Positions 27,967 through 36,758 of a DNA stretch of 64,000 bases are shown here, in pieces. The stretch comes from Halomonas lysinitropha (GTDB taxonomy: Bacteria; Pseudomonadota; Gammaproteobacteria; Pseudomonadales; Halomonadaceae). Every line of letters begins with the position of its first letter. The first letter of the stretch is position 1. The translations under genes were made by a program, and so were the position numbers. The notes beneath the pieces were generated by a model that had not been told where the DNA came from, did not search any database, and worked only from the letters and a program-made list of their open reading frames with translations. The DNA lies in the NCBI RefSeq assembly GCF_902500215.1, contig NZ_CABVOU010000027.1, positions 305,406 to 369,405 on the forward strand, read 5' to 3'.

Positions 27967-29720
27967 ATGCCATCCTCGTTACCGCCTGCCCCAGCGGCAT
28001 GGCCACCACCTTTCTCGCCGCCCGTCGTCTCGAACAGGCCGCCGGACGCCTCGGCTGGGACGTCCAGGTCGAGATGCACAGCGAGCTTGAAACGCTGACC
28101 CCGGTGTCGGCCGAGGCGATCGCCGCCGCCGATCTGATCGTCGTTGCTGCCGACCACGTCCCCGGGGCACCGCGCTTCGCCGGCAAGCGCCTCTTCCAGG
28201 CGCCCATCGGCGAGGCCCTGCCCGACCCGCAGGCCTTCCTCGAACGCGCCAGCCGCGAGGCGGCCGAGTACGTGCCGCCCGCCGAGGACGAAGCGCCGCT
28301 GACGGAACAGGCCGGGAACAGTAGCGGTAACGGCCGCAAGATCGTCGCCGTTACTGCCTGCCCCACCGGGGTGGCTCACACCTTCATGGCCGCCGAAGCG
28401 CTAAGCGAGGCGGGCAAGGGGCTGGGCCATGCCATCCGCGTGGAAACCCAGGGCTCGGTGGGCGCCCAGGACCAGCTCACCGAGGAAGAGATCGCCGCCG
28501 CCGATCTGGTGATCCTGGCCTGTGACATCGAGGTCGATGCGGGCCGTTTCGCCGGCAAGCGCGTCTACCGCACCTCCACCGGCAACGCCCTGAAGAAGCC
28601 CAAGCCGACTATCGAGGCGGCACTCAAGGAGGCCGAAGTGGAACAGGCGGGCGGCGCCTCCGCCGGCGGCGAGGCGAAGAAGGGCAGCAAGGAGAAGGGC
28701 GTCTATCAGCACCTGCTCACCGGGGTCTCCTTCATGCTGCCCATGGTGGTGGCCGGCGGCCTGATGATCGCGCTCTCCTTCGTGTTCGGCATCGAGGCCT
28801 TCCAGGAGGAGGGCACCCTGCCCGCGGCCTTGATGCAGATCGGCGGCGGCACGGCCTTCGCCCTGATGATCCCGGTGCTGGCCGGCTACATCGCCTATTC
28901 CATCGCCGACCGGCCAGGCATCGCCCCGGGGATGATCGGTGGCATGCTGGCCTCCGAGATCGGCGCCGGCTTCATCGGCGGCATCCTGGCCGGCTTTCTG
29001 GCCGGCTATGTGGCCCTGGCGGTGACCCGCCACGTCAAGCTGCCGTCGAGCGTCGAATCCCTCAAGCCGATCCTGATCATCCCGCTGGTGGCGAGCCTGA
29101 TCACCGGGTTGGTGATGATCTACGTGATCGGCGAGCCGGTGGCGGCTATTCTCTCTGCCCTGACCACCTTCCTCGAAAACATGGGCTCGGCCAATGCCGT
29201 GTTGCTCGGTATTCTGCTCGGCGCCATGATGTGTTTCGATCTGGGCGGGCCGGTCAACAAGGCCGCCTATACCTTCGGCGTGGGACTGCTGGCCTCCGAG
29301 ACCTATGGCCCCATGGCGGCGATCATGGCCGCGGGCATGGTGCCGGCCATCGGCATGGGTATCGCCAGCTTCGTGGCCAAGAGCAAGTTCTCCGAGCCGG
29401 AGCGCGAGGCGGGCAAGGCCTCCTTCGTACTGGGGTTCTGCTTCATCACCGAGGGGGCCATTCCCTTCGCCGCCAAGGATCCGCTGCGGGTCATCCCGAT
29501 CAGCATGGTCGGTGGGGCGATCACCGGCGCGCTCTCCATGCTGGTCGGTGCCAAGCTGATGGCGCCCCACGGTGGCATCTTCGTGCTGCTGATCCCCAAC
29601 GCCATCTCGCCGGTACTCTTGTATCTTGCCGCCATCATTATCGGCTCGCTGGTCACCGGCCTCGGCTATGCGGCGATCAAGCGCGGCAGCGAGACAGTGG
29701 CCGTCGACGCCAAAGCGTAA
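27963..29720 (+). CDS. fruA: Fructose-specific PTS EIIB'BC component
   Basis: 585-residue membrane permease that imports fructose as fructose 1-phosphate. Two EIIB-like domains are present: the first has Cys9 in VTACPSGMATT, the second Cys133 in VTACPTGVAHTF, the usual phosphorylation site. The EIIC domain starts near residue 255 with LTGVSFMLPMVVAGGLMIAL and includes PGMIGGMLASEIGAGFIGG and CFITEGAIPFAAKDP. The charged linker before EIIC contains several Lys and Glu repeats. Last gene of fruBKA, followed by a strong terminator. Confidence 0.95.
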   Translation: MNAILVTACPSGMATTFLAARRLEQAAGRLGWDVQVEMHSELETLTPVSAEAIAAADLIVVAADHVPGAPRFAGKRLFQAPIGEALPDPQAFLERASREAAEYVPPAEDEAPLTEQAGNSSGNGRKIVAVTACPTGVAHTFMAAEALSEAGKGLGHAIRVETQGSVGAQDQLTEEEIAAADLVILACDIEVDAGRFAGKRVYRTSTGNALKKPKPTIEAALKEAEVEQAGGASAGGEAKKGSKEKGVYQHLLTGVSFMLPMVVAGGLMIALSFVFGIEAFQEEGTLPAALMQIGGGTAFALMIPVLAGYIAYSIADRPGIAPGMIGGMLASEIGAGFIGGILAGFLAGYVALAVTRHVKLPSSVESLKPILIIPLVASLITGLVMIYVIGEPVAAILSALTTFLENMGSANAVLLGILLGAMMCFDLGGPVNKAAYTFGVGLLASETYGPMAAIMAAGMVPAIGMGIASFVAKSKFSEPEREAGKASFVLGFCFITEGAIPFAAKDPLRVIPISMVGGAITGALSMLVGAKLMAPHGGIFVLLIPNAISPVLLYLAAIIIGSLVTGLGYAAIKRGSETVAVDAKA

Positions 29721-29740
29721 GCCAGCTTACCTGCAACGTC

Positions 29741-29775
29741 AGCCGGCAGGCCCTCACGGGCCTGCCGGCTTCTGT
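29741..29775 (+). terminator. Terminator after fruBKA
   Basis: A perfect 13-bp stem AGCCGGCAGGCCC (29741-29753) with GGGCCTGCCGGCT (29758-29770), 4-base loop, then TCTGTTTC. The stem is strong and the T-tract short. Confidence 0.75.
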
Positions 29776-29853
29776 TTCAGGCACGTCACGTCGGTGGCGA
29801 TGCCTGTCGCCTTGCGGTTTCCGACGGATGTCTCTGCCCGTCACGGGCCGGCA

Positions 29854-29883
29854 TTGTCGCGGCTTGTCTCGGCGGCATACACT
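29854..29883 (+). promoter_or_regulatory. Putative promoter of the FIST-kinase pair
   Basis: TTGTCG at 29854-29859 and TACACT at 29878-29883 with an 18-base spacer, 27 bases before the ATG of the FIST gene. Assigned on hexamer match only. Confidence 0.35.
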
Positions 29884-29909
29884 GCTTGAAATCGCTCAGG
29901 CAGGCCGAC

Positions 29910-31109
29910 ATGCTCGATCTCTCTCCCGCTTCGTCCGTCTCCCTTGACCCTCTCGATGCGTCTTTGCCGCTGCGCACGGCGGTCAGCCGATGCCGGGACC
30001 CTGGTGAAGCCGCCCGGGAACTGGCCGGGGCGCTATGGCATACCGACCTCGGCTTCGTGCTGTTCTTCTGCAGCGCCGAGTATCCCCTGGCGTCGCTCTC
30101 GGCCGCTCTGAACGAGGCCTTCGATGGGGTGCAAGTGGCCGGTTGCACCACCGCCGGGGAGATCACCCCCGAGGGCTACGAGCGGGGCTGTATCGTTGCC
30201 ATCGGCCTCGATCGTCGCCACTTCGCCGTTTCCTGTGCGCTGGTTGATGACCTGGCGGGCTTCGACCTGATCCGTGCCCAGCGGCTGGTCGACGGCCTGC
30301 TGGACGACTGTCGCGGTCGGGCCCTGGCGCCGGTGGCCGAACATAGCTTCGCCCTGACCCTGCTCGATGGCCTTTCCAGCTGCGAGGAGCAGGTGCTGGC
30401 GACCCTGGATGCCGCCCTGGGTCGAATCCCCAGCTTCGGCGGCTCCGCCGGCGACGACAATCGCCTGGCCCATACCCATGTGCATGCCGAAGGCCGTTTC
30501 CACGGCCAGGCGGCGGTGGTAGTGGTGATCAACACCCGGCTGCCCTTCGAGGTTTTCACTACCCACCACCTGCGCCCGCGGGACGAGAAACTGGTGGTTA
30601 CCCGCGCCGACCGCGAGCGCCGCCGCGTGCTGGAGCTCAACGCCCTGCCGGCCGCCGAGGAGTATGCCCGGCTGGTGGGCTTGCCGGTCGAGGCCTTGGC
30701 GCCCGAGGTGTTCGCCCGCCATCCGCTGGCGGTGCGCCTGGGCGAAGCGCATTTCGTGCGCTCCATCCAGCGGGTCAACGACGACGGCAGCCTCAGCTTC
30801 TATTGCGCGGTGGAGAACGGCATCGTGCTCACCGCCATGCAGCCGGCCCCGCTGCTGGAGGATCTCGAGGCGGTGTTTAGCGGACTTACCGCGCGGCTCG
30901 GCGAGCCGGCGCTGATCATCGGCTGCGACTGCTTCCTGCGCCGACTCGAACTGGAGGCCCTGGGACGGATGGCGCCGGCGTCGCGGCTGCTGGGCCGCTC
31001 GCGGGTGATCGGCTTCAACACCTACGGGGAGCAGCACCATGGCATGCACATCAACCAGACCTTCACCGGGGTCGCCATTGGATCTCGCCCGGCTACGGGA
31101 GACGCCTGA
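29910..31109 (+). CDS. FIST domain signal-transduction protein
   Basis: 399-residue cytoplasmic sensor with FIST N-terminal (about residues 40-230, including VQVAGCTTAGEITPEGYERG) and FIST C-terminal domains (about 240-385, with VRSIQRVNDDGSLSFYCAV and GFNTYGEQHHGMHINQT). FIST domains are thought to bind small ligands. I use ATG 29910; an in-frame TTG eight codons upstream is possible. Its 3' end overlaps the following kinase gene by 71 bases. In pseudomonads FIST genes occur next to ErcS'/NahK-type kinases, so it may provide input to that kinase. Confidence 0.85.
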   Translation: MLDLSPASSVSLDPLDASLPLRTAVSRCRDPGEAARELAGALWHTDLGFVLFFCSAEYPLASLSAALNEAFDGVQVAGCTTAGEITPEGYERGCIVAIGLDRRHFAVSCALVDDLAGFDLIRAQRLVDGLLDDCRGRALAPVAEHSFALTLLDGLSSCEEQVLATLDAALGRIPSFGGSAGDDNRLAHTHVHAEGRFHGQAAVVVVINTRLPFEVFTTHHLRPRDEKLVVTRADRERRRVLELNALPAAEEYARLVGLPVEALAPEVFARHPLAVRLGEAHFVRSIQRVNDDGSLSFYCAVENGIVLTAMQPAPLLEDLEAVFSGLTARLGEPALIIGCDCFLRRLELEALGRMAPASRLLGRSRVIGFNTYGEQHHGMHINQTFTGVAIGSRPATGDA

Positions 31110-32439
31110 CGACGCCAGCCCGCGGGAGCAGGAACTGCTGGAGGAGAACGCGCGGCTGAGACGGATTGCCACGGCCCTGATGGAGCGCGTGGAGTCGGCG
31201 GGCGTGGCGGGCGCCGCGCCCTACGCGGCTTTCGAGCATGCGGTGCTGCTCGCTGAACAGGTGCGCGAGCGCACCGAGACCCTGCAGCATACCCTCGCCG
31301 AACTGCATGCTGCCAAGGCGGAAGCCGAGGCGGCCAACCTCTCCAAGACCCGTTTCCTGGCCGCGGTGAGCCACGACCTGCTGCAGCCGCTGAATGCGGC
31401 CCGGCTGTTTACCAGCGCGCTGGAGGAGCACTCCCTGCCCGAGCCCTCGACCCGGCTGGTAGGCCATATCGGCCGCTCGCTCAAGGACGTGGAGGCGTTG
31501 CTCGGCACCCTGGTGGACATCTCGCGGCTCGATGCCGGGGTGCTCGAGCCGGATATTGCCCCCTTTCCCGTGGCTCAACTGCTCGACGTGCTGGCCGAGG
31601 AGTATCGCCAGATGGCCGCGGCCCGGGGGCTCGAACTGCACTACGTGGGCAGCGGCGCGGTGGTTTCCTCCGATCTGGCGCTGCTGGCCCGGGTGGTGCG
31701 CAACTTCCTGACCAATGCCATCCGCTACACCGGGCGCGGCAAGATCCTGCTGGGCTGCCGGCGCCGCTCCGAGGGGGTCGAGATTCTGGTGGGGGACAGC
31801 GGGCCGGGCATTCCCGAGGCGCAGCGCGAGGCGATCTTCCAGGAGTTCCAGCGCCTGGGTGGCAATCACGATGCCGAGGATCGCGGCCTGGGGCTGGGCC
31901 TGGCCATCGTCGACCGCATCGCGGGGATGCTCGGCCACCCCCTGCGGCTGGCCAGCGTGCCGGGCCGTGGCTCGTTCTTCTCGGTATTGGTCCCCCATGG
32001 TCGACTGCCGCTGATCGACCTTCCCTCTGCCGCCCCGGCGCGCCCGGGGCAGGGGAGTGTCCTGGAGGCGGCGCGGGTCTGGGTCATCGACAACGATCCC
32101 GGCATCTGCGCCGGGATGGCCGCGTTGCTCGAGGGCTGGGGTTGCCGGGTGGTGACCGCGGCCTCGCCGGCCGACCTGGAGAACAAGACCGCCGGCGCGG
32201 GCGCGGACGTGCTGCTCGTCGACTTCCACCTGGGTGAGGAGGCCCCCGATGGCCTGGCGGTGGCGGCGCGGCTGCGCGAGCGCCAGCCGGGGCTCCCGGT
32301 GCTGGTGATCACCGCCAACCACGATGCGGCGATCAAGGGCCTGACCCGCAAGCTCGGCTATGGCTGCCTGCTCAAGCCCCTGAAGCCGCTGCGACTGCGC
32401 ATGGCCCTGGTCGACCTGCTGGGCGGAGACTCAGCGTGA
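31039..32439 (+). CDS. Cytoplasmic hybrid histidine kinase, NahK/ErcS'-like
   Basis: 466 residues with no membrane helix. GGGGAG seven bases before ATG 31039 supports a start inside the FIST gene. A coiled coil (about residues 30-105, LLEENARLRRIATALMERV) precedes HisKA with His112 in AAVSHDLLQPLNAARLF, HATPase with NAIRYTGRG and DRGLGLGLAIVDRI, and a C-terminal receiver with Asp395 in VLLVDFHLG. The HDLLQPLNAAR phospho-site is typical of this kinase group. It probably receives a signal from the FIST protein and acts on the convergent LuxR-type regulator or a separate Hpt protein. Confidence 0.9.
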   Translation: MACTSTRPSPGSPLDLARLRETPDDASPREQELLEENARLRRIATALMERVESAGVAGAAPYAAFEHAVLLAEQVRERTETLQHTLAELHAAKAEAEAANLSKTRFLAAVSHDLLQPLNAARLFTSALEEHSLPEPSTRLVGHIGRSLKDVEALLGTLVDISRLDAGVLEPDIAPFPVAQLLDVLAEEYRQMAAARGLELHYVGSGAVVSSDLALLARVVRNFLTNAIRYTGRGKILLGCRRRSEGVEILVGDSGPGIPEAQREAIFQEFQRLGGNHDAEDRGLGLGLAIVDRIAGMLGHPLRLASVPGRGSFFSVLVPHGRLPLIDLPSAAPARPGQGSVLEAARVWVIDNDPGICAGMAALLEGWGCRVVTAASPADLENKTAGAGADVLLVDFHLGEEAPDGLAVAARLRERQPGLPVLVITANHDAAIKGLTRKLGYGCLLKPLKPLRLRMALVDLLGGDSA

Positions 32440-33114
32440 CGGGCCCTGGCGCTCGGCCAGCAGGGCCGCGAGGTCAGCCTCGCCGGCGGCGAGAATCGCC
32501 TGGACCCGGCCCGGCACGCCGAGCTTGCGCAGGATCGCCGAGACATGGGTCTTCACCGTGGTCTCGGCGATGTCCAGTTCACGGGCGATCACCTTGTTGG
32601 AGGCGCCGCGGCTCAGGCGCAGTAGCACCTCGAGCTGCTTGTCGGTCAGTTCGGCGAAGCGCGGGGCCGGTGAGGGCATGCCGGCCCTGTCGGAGGGGCA
32701 GTGGGGGACGGCGGGACGCCGCATGATCTCCGGCGGCAGGTAGACCTGACCCTCCAGCAGCTGGGCCAGCGCCGCGAGCAGGTCACCGCGCGGCGTCGAC
32801 TTGGGGATGTAGCCGACCGCGCCCAGGTCGAGGGCAGCGAGGATGGTACGCCGCTCCTGATCGGCCGAGAGGATCGCCACCGGCAGCCAGGGGTGGGCCG
32901 CCCGCAGCGCCCGCAGGCCCTCGAGCCCGCTGGCATCGGGCAGGCCCAGGTCGAGCAGCACCAGGTCCAGCTCCGCACAGGCCGCGGCACAGTGGAGAGC
33001 CTGGTCCAGGCTCTCCGCCTCCAGCAGCCGGCTGTCCGGCAGGCCCGCCTCGATCACCGCTGCAATGGCCTCGCGGAACAGCGGATGGTCATCGGCGACC
33101 ATCAGGGTATACAT
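32431..33114 (-). CDS. LuxR/NarL-type response regulator (AgmR/ErbR-like)
   Basis: 227-residue response regulator. Start is the minus-strand ATG at 33114, MYTLMVADDHPLFREAI; the upstream in-frame extension is not supported. The receiver has Asp55 in LVLLDLGLPDASG; the C-terminal helix-turn-helix has LTDKQLEVLLRLSRGASNK and ETTVKTHVSAILRKLGV. It ends in a 9-base convergent overlap with the hybrid kinase gene and is divergent from exaC, an arrangement like the AgmR/ErbR region controlling ethanol oxidation in pseudomonads. It likely activates exaC from the 137-base intergenic region. Confidence 0.87.
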   Translation of the reverse strand: MYTLMVADDHPLFREAIAAVIEAGLPDSRLLEAESLDQALHCAAACAELDLVLLDLGLPDASGLEGLRALRAAHPWLPVAILSADQERRTILAALDLGAVGYIPKSTPRGDLLAALAQLLEGQVYLPPEIMRRPAVPHCPSDRAGMPSPAPRFAELTDKQLEVLLRLSRGASNKVIARELDIAETTVKTHVSAILRKLGVPGRVQAILAAGEADLAALLAERQGPSR

Positions 33115-33251
33115 GGGTAAAACCTCTCGGCATCGTCTTGGCTCCTGCTGAAGGAGGAGACCCTCTCCTGCCACCGGAGTATGTCGCAGAAGACACACCT
33201 GACCAATACTGAGGGGGTATCACCATAACGACAACAGTCAGGAGTCACGCC

Positions 33252-34772
33252 ATGATCTATACCAACCCCGGCCAGCCCGGTTCCGTCGTGTCCTACCAGA
33301 AGCGCTACGGCAACTATATCGGTGGCGAGTTCGTCGACCCCGTCAAGGGTCAGTATTTCGACAACGTCAGCCCGGTCAACGGTGAGGTGTTCTGCGAGAT
33401 TCCCCGCTCCACCGCCGAAGATATCGACAAGGCACTGGACGCCGCTCACCAGGCCGCACCGGCCTGGGGCGCGACCTCGACCACCGAGCGCTCCAATATC
33501 CTGCTGAAGATCGCCGACCGCATCGAGCAGAACATCGAGATGCTCGCCGTGGCCGAGACCTGGGACAACGGCAAGGCGGTGCGCGAGACGATCAATGCCG
33601 ACCTGCCGCTGGCCGTGGATCACTTCCGCTATTTCGCCGGCTGCATCCGCGCCCAGGAGGACACCTCCAGCGCCATCGACAACAACACCGTGGCCTACCA
33701 CTTCCATGAGCCGCTGGGGGTCGTCGGCCAGATCATTCCCTGGAACTTCCCGATCCTCATGGCCACCTGGAAGCTGGCGCCAGCGCTGGCCGCGGGCAAC
33801 TGCGTGGTGCTCAAGCCCGCCGAGCAGACCCCGGCCTCGATCCTGGAGCTCATGAAGCTGGTCGGCGATCTGCTGCCGCCGGGCGTGGTCAACATCGTCA
33901 ACGGCTATGGCGCCGAGGCCGGCCAGGCGCTGGCGACCAGTCAGCGCATCGCCAAGATCGCCTTCACCGGCTCGACCCCGGTGGGCGGACATGTGCTCAA
34001 GTGCGCCGCCGAGAACATCATCCCTTCCACCGTGGAACTGGGTGGCAAGTCGCCGAACATCTACTTCGCCGACATCATGAATGCCGAGCCGGAATTCATC
34101 GACAAGGCAGCCGAAGGCCTGGTGCTGGCCTTCTTCAACCAGGGTGAAGTCTGCACCTGCCCGTCCCGGGCGCTGATCCAGGAGAGCATGTACGACGCCT
34201 TCATGGCCAAGGTCATGGAGCGCACCCTGTCGATCAAGCGCGGCAATCCGCTCGATACCGACGTCCAGGTCGGTGCCCAGGCCTCCCAGGAGCAGTTCGA
34301 CAAGATCATGTCCTACATGGACATCGCCCGTGAGGAGGGCGCCGAGTTCCTGACCGGGGGTGGACAGGAGGCCATGGATGATGACTTCGGTCGAGGCTTC
34401 TATATCCAGCCCACCCTGCTCAAGGGCCACAACAAGATGCGTGTCTTCCAGGAGGAGATATTCGGCCCGGTGGTCGCCGTGACCACCTTCAAGGACCAGG
34501 AGGAGGCGCTGGCCATTGCCAATGACACCACGTTCGGCCTGGGGGCCGGCCTGTGGACTCGCGACATGAACGTGGCCTTCCGCATGGGGCGTGGCATCCA
34601 GGCCGGGCGTGTCTGGACCAACTGCTACCACCAGTATCCGGCCCATGCCGCCTTCGGCGGCTACAAGAAGTCCGGCATCGGCCGTGAGAACCACAAGATG
34701 GCCCTCGAGCACTACCAGCAGACCAAGAACCTGCTGGTCAGCTACGACATCAACCCGATGGGTTTCTTCTGA
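33252..34772 (+). CDS. exaC: NAD+-dependent aldehyde dehydrogenase, ExaC/AldB type
   Basis: 506-residue aldehyde dehydrogenase, expected to oxidise acetaldehyde to acetate. Catalytic Cys301 in [11 protein letters not shown] and the general base Glu in [13 protein letters not shown] are present, as are the cofactor region [19 protein letters not shown] and GSTPVGG. The start [20 protein letters not shown] and the end NPMGFF are characteristic of the ExaC/AldB group. It lies beside the FIST-kinase-regulator genes. The promoter region has ATAC/GTAT arms at 33206-33220, a possible regulator site. Followed by a T-tailed terminator. Confidence 0.92.
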   Translation: MIYTNPGQPGSVVSYQKRYGNYIGGEFVDPVKGQYFDNVSPVNGEVFCEIPRSTAEDIDKALDAAHQAAPAWGATSTTERSNILLKIADRIEQNIEMLAVAETWDNGKAVRETINADLPLAVDHFRYFAGCIRAQEDTSSAIDNNTVAYHFHEPLGVVGQIIPWNFPILMATWKLAPALAAGNCVVLKPAEQTPASILELMKLVGDLLPPGVVNIVNGYGAEAGQALATSQRIAKIAFTGSTPVGGHVLKCAAENIIPSTVELGGKSPNIYFADIMNAEPEFIDKAAEGLVLAFFNQGEVCTCPSRALIQESMYDAFMAKVMERTLSIKRGNPLDTDVQVGAQASQEQFDKIMSYMDIAREEGAEFLTGGGQEAMDDDFGRGFYIQPTLLKGHNKMRVFQEEIFGPVVAVTTFKDQEEALAIANDTTFGLGAGLWTRDMNVAFRMGRGIQAGRVWTNCYHQYPAHAAFGGYKKSGIGRENHKMALEHYQQTKNLLVSYDINPMGFF

Positions 34773-34817
34773 CCGGCGGCGTCGAACGACGCCTCGGAAG
34801 CAGCGAACAGGCTATAT

Positions 34818-34843
34818 GGCGCGACGCGAGTCGCGCCTTTTTT
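34818..34843 (+). terminator. Rho-independent terminator after exaC
   Basis: Perfect 8-bp stem GGCGCGAC (34818-34825) with GTCGCGCC (34830-34837), 4-base loop, followed by TTTTTTG. A clear intrinsic terminator. Confidence 0.9.
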
Positions 34844-34910
34844 GTCTTCGTCGCTACACGTCTTGGCCGCTTTGCGTCATCATCTTCCGCCCGACCCAGA
34901 TGGAGACAGC

Positions 34911-35555
34911 ATGGCGATGATCGACCTTGAGGCCCCCGACCTCCACCAGGAGCGACTGCGGCGCGTGGTGTCGCTGGTCAGGTCCAGCGGGGCGCGACGG
35001 GTGCTCGACCTGGGGTGTGGCTCGGGTGGCCTGCTGCAGTACCTGCTGCGTGACCCGCAGTTCGAGCGGGTGGTGGGCCTGGAACTTTCCGGGGAACTGC
35101 TGGCCCAGGCCAAGCTGCGCTTGGAGGATCTGCCCGCTGCCCGCGCGGGGCGTCTCGAACTGGTCTGCGGCTCCTATGCCGATGTCCACCCGGCGCTGGT
35201 CGGCTTCGAGGCGGCGGCCATGGTCGAGACCATCGAGCATGTCCCGCCCGAGGCGCTCTCCCGGGTCGAGCGTGCGGTCTTCGCCGGGCTGCGTCCGCAC
35301 CTGCTGGTAATGACCACCCCCAACCACGAATACAACCCACTTTTCGACATGCCACCGGGCGAGTTCCGCGACCCCGACCACAAGTTCGAGTGGGATCGGG
35401 CTCGCTTCCGCGACTGGGCTCTGGGCGTGGCGCGTCGCAACGGCTATCGAGTTCGTTTCTCGGGGGTCGGCAACATGGACGATCATCTTGGTCAGCCGAC
35501 CCAGGTGGCGTGCTTCACGCCCGTCTGCGATGGACCAGAAAAGTCGGGACACTAG
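34911..35555 (+). CDS. Stand-alone HEN1-type RNA 3'-terminal ribose 2'-O-methyltransferase
   Basis: 214-residue SAM-dependent methyltransferase. The SAM loop VLDLGCGSGG is at 31-40. The metal site that defines HEN1 enzymes is complete: Glu106, Glu109 and His110 in VETIEHVPPE, and His157 in DPDHKFEWDR. TTPNHEYNPLF and WALGVARRNGY also match animal HENMT1 closely. HEN1 enzymes methylate the 2'-OH of RNA 3' ends; in bacteria they normally carry an N-terminal domain and pair with Pnkp in RNA repair, both missing here. Start ATG 34911 has GGAG six bases upstream. Substrate unknown. Confidence 0.8.
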   Translation: MAMIDLEAPDLHQERLRRVVSLVRSSGARRVLDLGCGSGGLLQYLLRDPQFERVVGLELSGELLAQAKLRLEDLPAARAGRLELVCGSYADVHPALVGFEAAAMVETIEHVPPEALSRVERAVFAGLRPHLLVMTTPNHEYNPLFDMPPGEFRDPDHKFEWDRARFRDWALGVARRNGYRVRFSGVGNMDDHLGQPTQVACFTPVCDGPEKSGH

Positions 35556-35566
35556 ACAGTCAGTTG

Positions 35567-36040
35567 TTACTTCATGCCCTCGAACAGTCGAGGGTTGTAG
35601 ATCTGAGTGACGGTTTCGACCAGCCGTATATGTCGGACTTCAGGGTGCAGTGGGTTCACCACGGCAATGTCATCAAGGCCGCCAGCGGCGCAGCTGGGCA
35701 CCTGGAGGATGAGGTTCTGGTTCGCGGCGAGGAAGTCGGAACCCAGGTGTTGTGTGGATGAAGGGTAGGGGAACTGATCCCAGCCCTCGGGCAGGTCCGA
35801 CAGCTCTACGGTGTCGATGGCCCTGGTGTCGACCTCGTAGATCCCGAGCACCATGTCTTTTGGCACCTGCCGGGGATTCAGGATGTAATTCCCCATTTCC
35901 AGCATGACGACCGATGCTGACAGACCGAAGTACAGCACGGGATGCCCAGCGCGATTCCAGCGTCCGCCGTCACGGTAGCTGCCACCCTGACCGGACAGGT
36001 CATGTAGATAACGTTCTTTCGTGATTCGGTATAGCTTCAT
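35567..36040 (-). CDS. RES-domain toxin
   Basis: 157-residue toxin of a RES/Xre system; characterised members degrade NAD+. The residues that name and build the active site are present: Arg27 in GGRWN, Tyr37 in VLYFG, Glu48 in MLEMGN and Ser116 in QVPSCAA. So it looks catalytically intact. It directly follows the antitoxin gene with no gap. It ends 11 bases from the convergent methyltransferase gene. Base composition of the pair is visibly less GC-rich than its neighbours, suggesting horizontal acquisition. Confidence 0.92.
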   Translation of the reverse strand: MKLYRITKERYLHDLSGQGGSYRDGGRWNRAGHPVLYFGLSASVVMLEMGNYILNPRQVPKDMVLGIYEVDTRAIDTVELSDLPEGWDQFPYPSSTQHLGSDFLAANQNLILQVPSCAAGGLDDIAVVNPLHPEVRHIRLVETVTQIYNPRLFEGMK

Positions 36041-36490
36041 TCAGCTGAACTCGCCGAACTCGATCTTTCCGAGCACATCTCGCACCATGTCTCGCCCGGC
36101 GAATGTGTCGAACAGGTCCACGGGCCGGGATCCGCCAAGCGCTCGCACTTCGCTGTGCAGCCATTCTTTAGCGATCTCCTGGTCGCCGAACACTCTAGCG
36201 GCCTCGACGTAGACCTTCAGCGTATCGAGGATTTCCTCAGTTTGAGCGCGCCCAAGCGCCTTCTTTTTGTACAGCCGATGCAGATTGCCCGAGTCGGTCT
36301 CCAGCAACCTCACAAAGACATCCCTGTCATCACTCAGGGCATTCACCGCCTTTTGCAGCATGCGGCCTGAGAGACCTTCCCTGACGGTCCGGATGAAGGC
36401 CACTTGGTTGGTGTACACCTCTCGGGGCAGGCCGATATCAGCCAGCATGCGGGTATCGTCGTTGTGGCTATCCTGGTCGATGATATCCAT
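36041..36490 (-). CDS. Xre/MbcA/ParS-type antitoxin
   Basis: 149-residue antitoxin of the RES toxin. I place the start at 36490 because GGAGG lies five bases before it; another ATG four codons upstream overlaps that site. The N-terminal helical DNA-binding part is followed by the DUF2384/MbcA-type C-terminal domain (VYVEAARVFGDQEIAKEWL, then ALGGSRPVDLFDTFAGRDMV), whose end neutralises the toxin by filling its active site in known pairs. The palindrome at 36539-36553 is a likely autoregulatory operator. Confidence 0.9.
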   Translation of the reverse strand: MDIIDQDSHNDDTRMLADIGLPREVYTNQVAFIRTVREGLSGRMLQKAVNALSDDRDVFVRLLETDSGNLHRLYKKKALGRAQTEEILDTLKVYVEAARVFGDQEIAKEWLHSEVRALGGSRPVDLFDTFAGRDMVRDVLGKIEFGEFS

Positions 36491-36538
36491 TACTACCTCC
36501 ATCTTCCGATTCGGTACATCTCAAGCGAGACTCAGAAT

Positions 36539-36553
36539 ACGTCAAAATGACGT
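36539..36553. promoter_or_regulatory. Candidate operator of the RES/Xre pair
   Basis: ACGTCA (36539-36544) and TGACGT (36548-36553) form a perfect inverted repeat with a 3-base centre, in an AT-rich patch about 50 bases before the antitoxin start. A minus-strand TATAAC overlaps its edge. Antitoxins of this family commonly repress their own operon through such palindromes. Confidence 0.5.
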
Positions 36554-36758
36554 TATATTCACATCATTGTGACCCGGCCTCCTCATCTCTTCTGATCCAC
36601 CCGATCTCTCCTGGCCCTGCCCATGCCCCCGACAACCCCTCCATGCCCTCAACCCGCCTCATTCATGAGGTCGACATTGAGCGCCTGGCCCTGTCCTTTG
36701 TTGTGGCGGCGGGTCGCGCTAGCATGGCGACATCTACCCTCCCACCTCAGGAGTCGCC

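Noticed and set aside
33102..34712. 536-codon open frame antisense to exaC
   Set aside because: Shadow of the dehydrogenase gene, which has intact catalytic residues. No domain could be recognised in the antisense frame.
34911..36490. Pnkp-Hen1 RNA repair operon
   Set aside because: Considered because of the HEN1-like gene, but no Pnkp-like kinase-phosphatase-ligase is present and the adjacent genes are clearly RES and Xre types.
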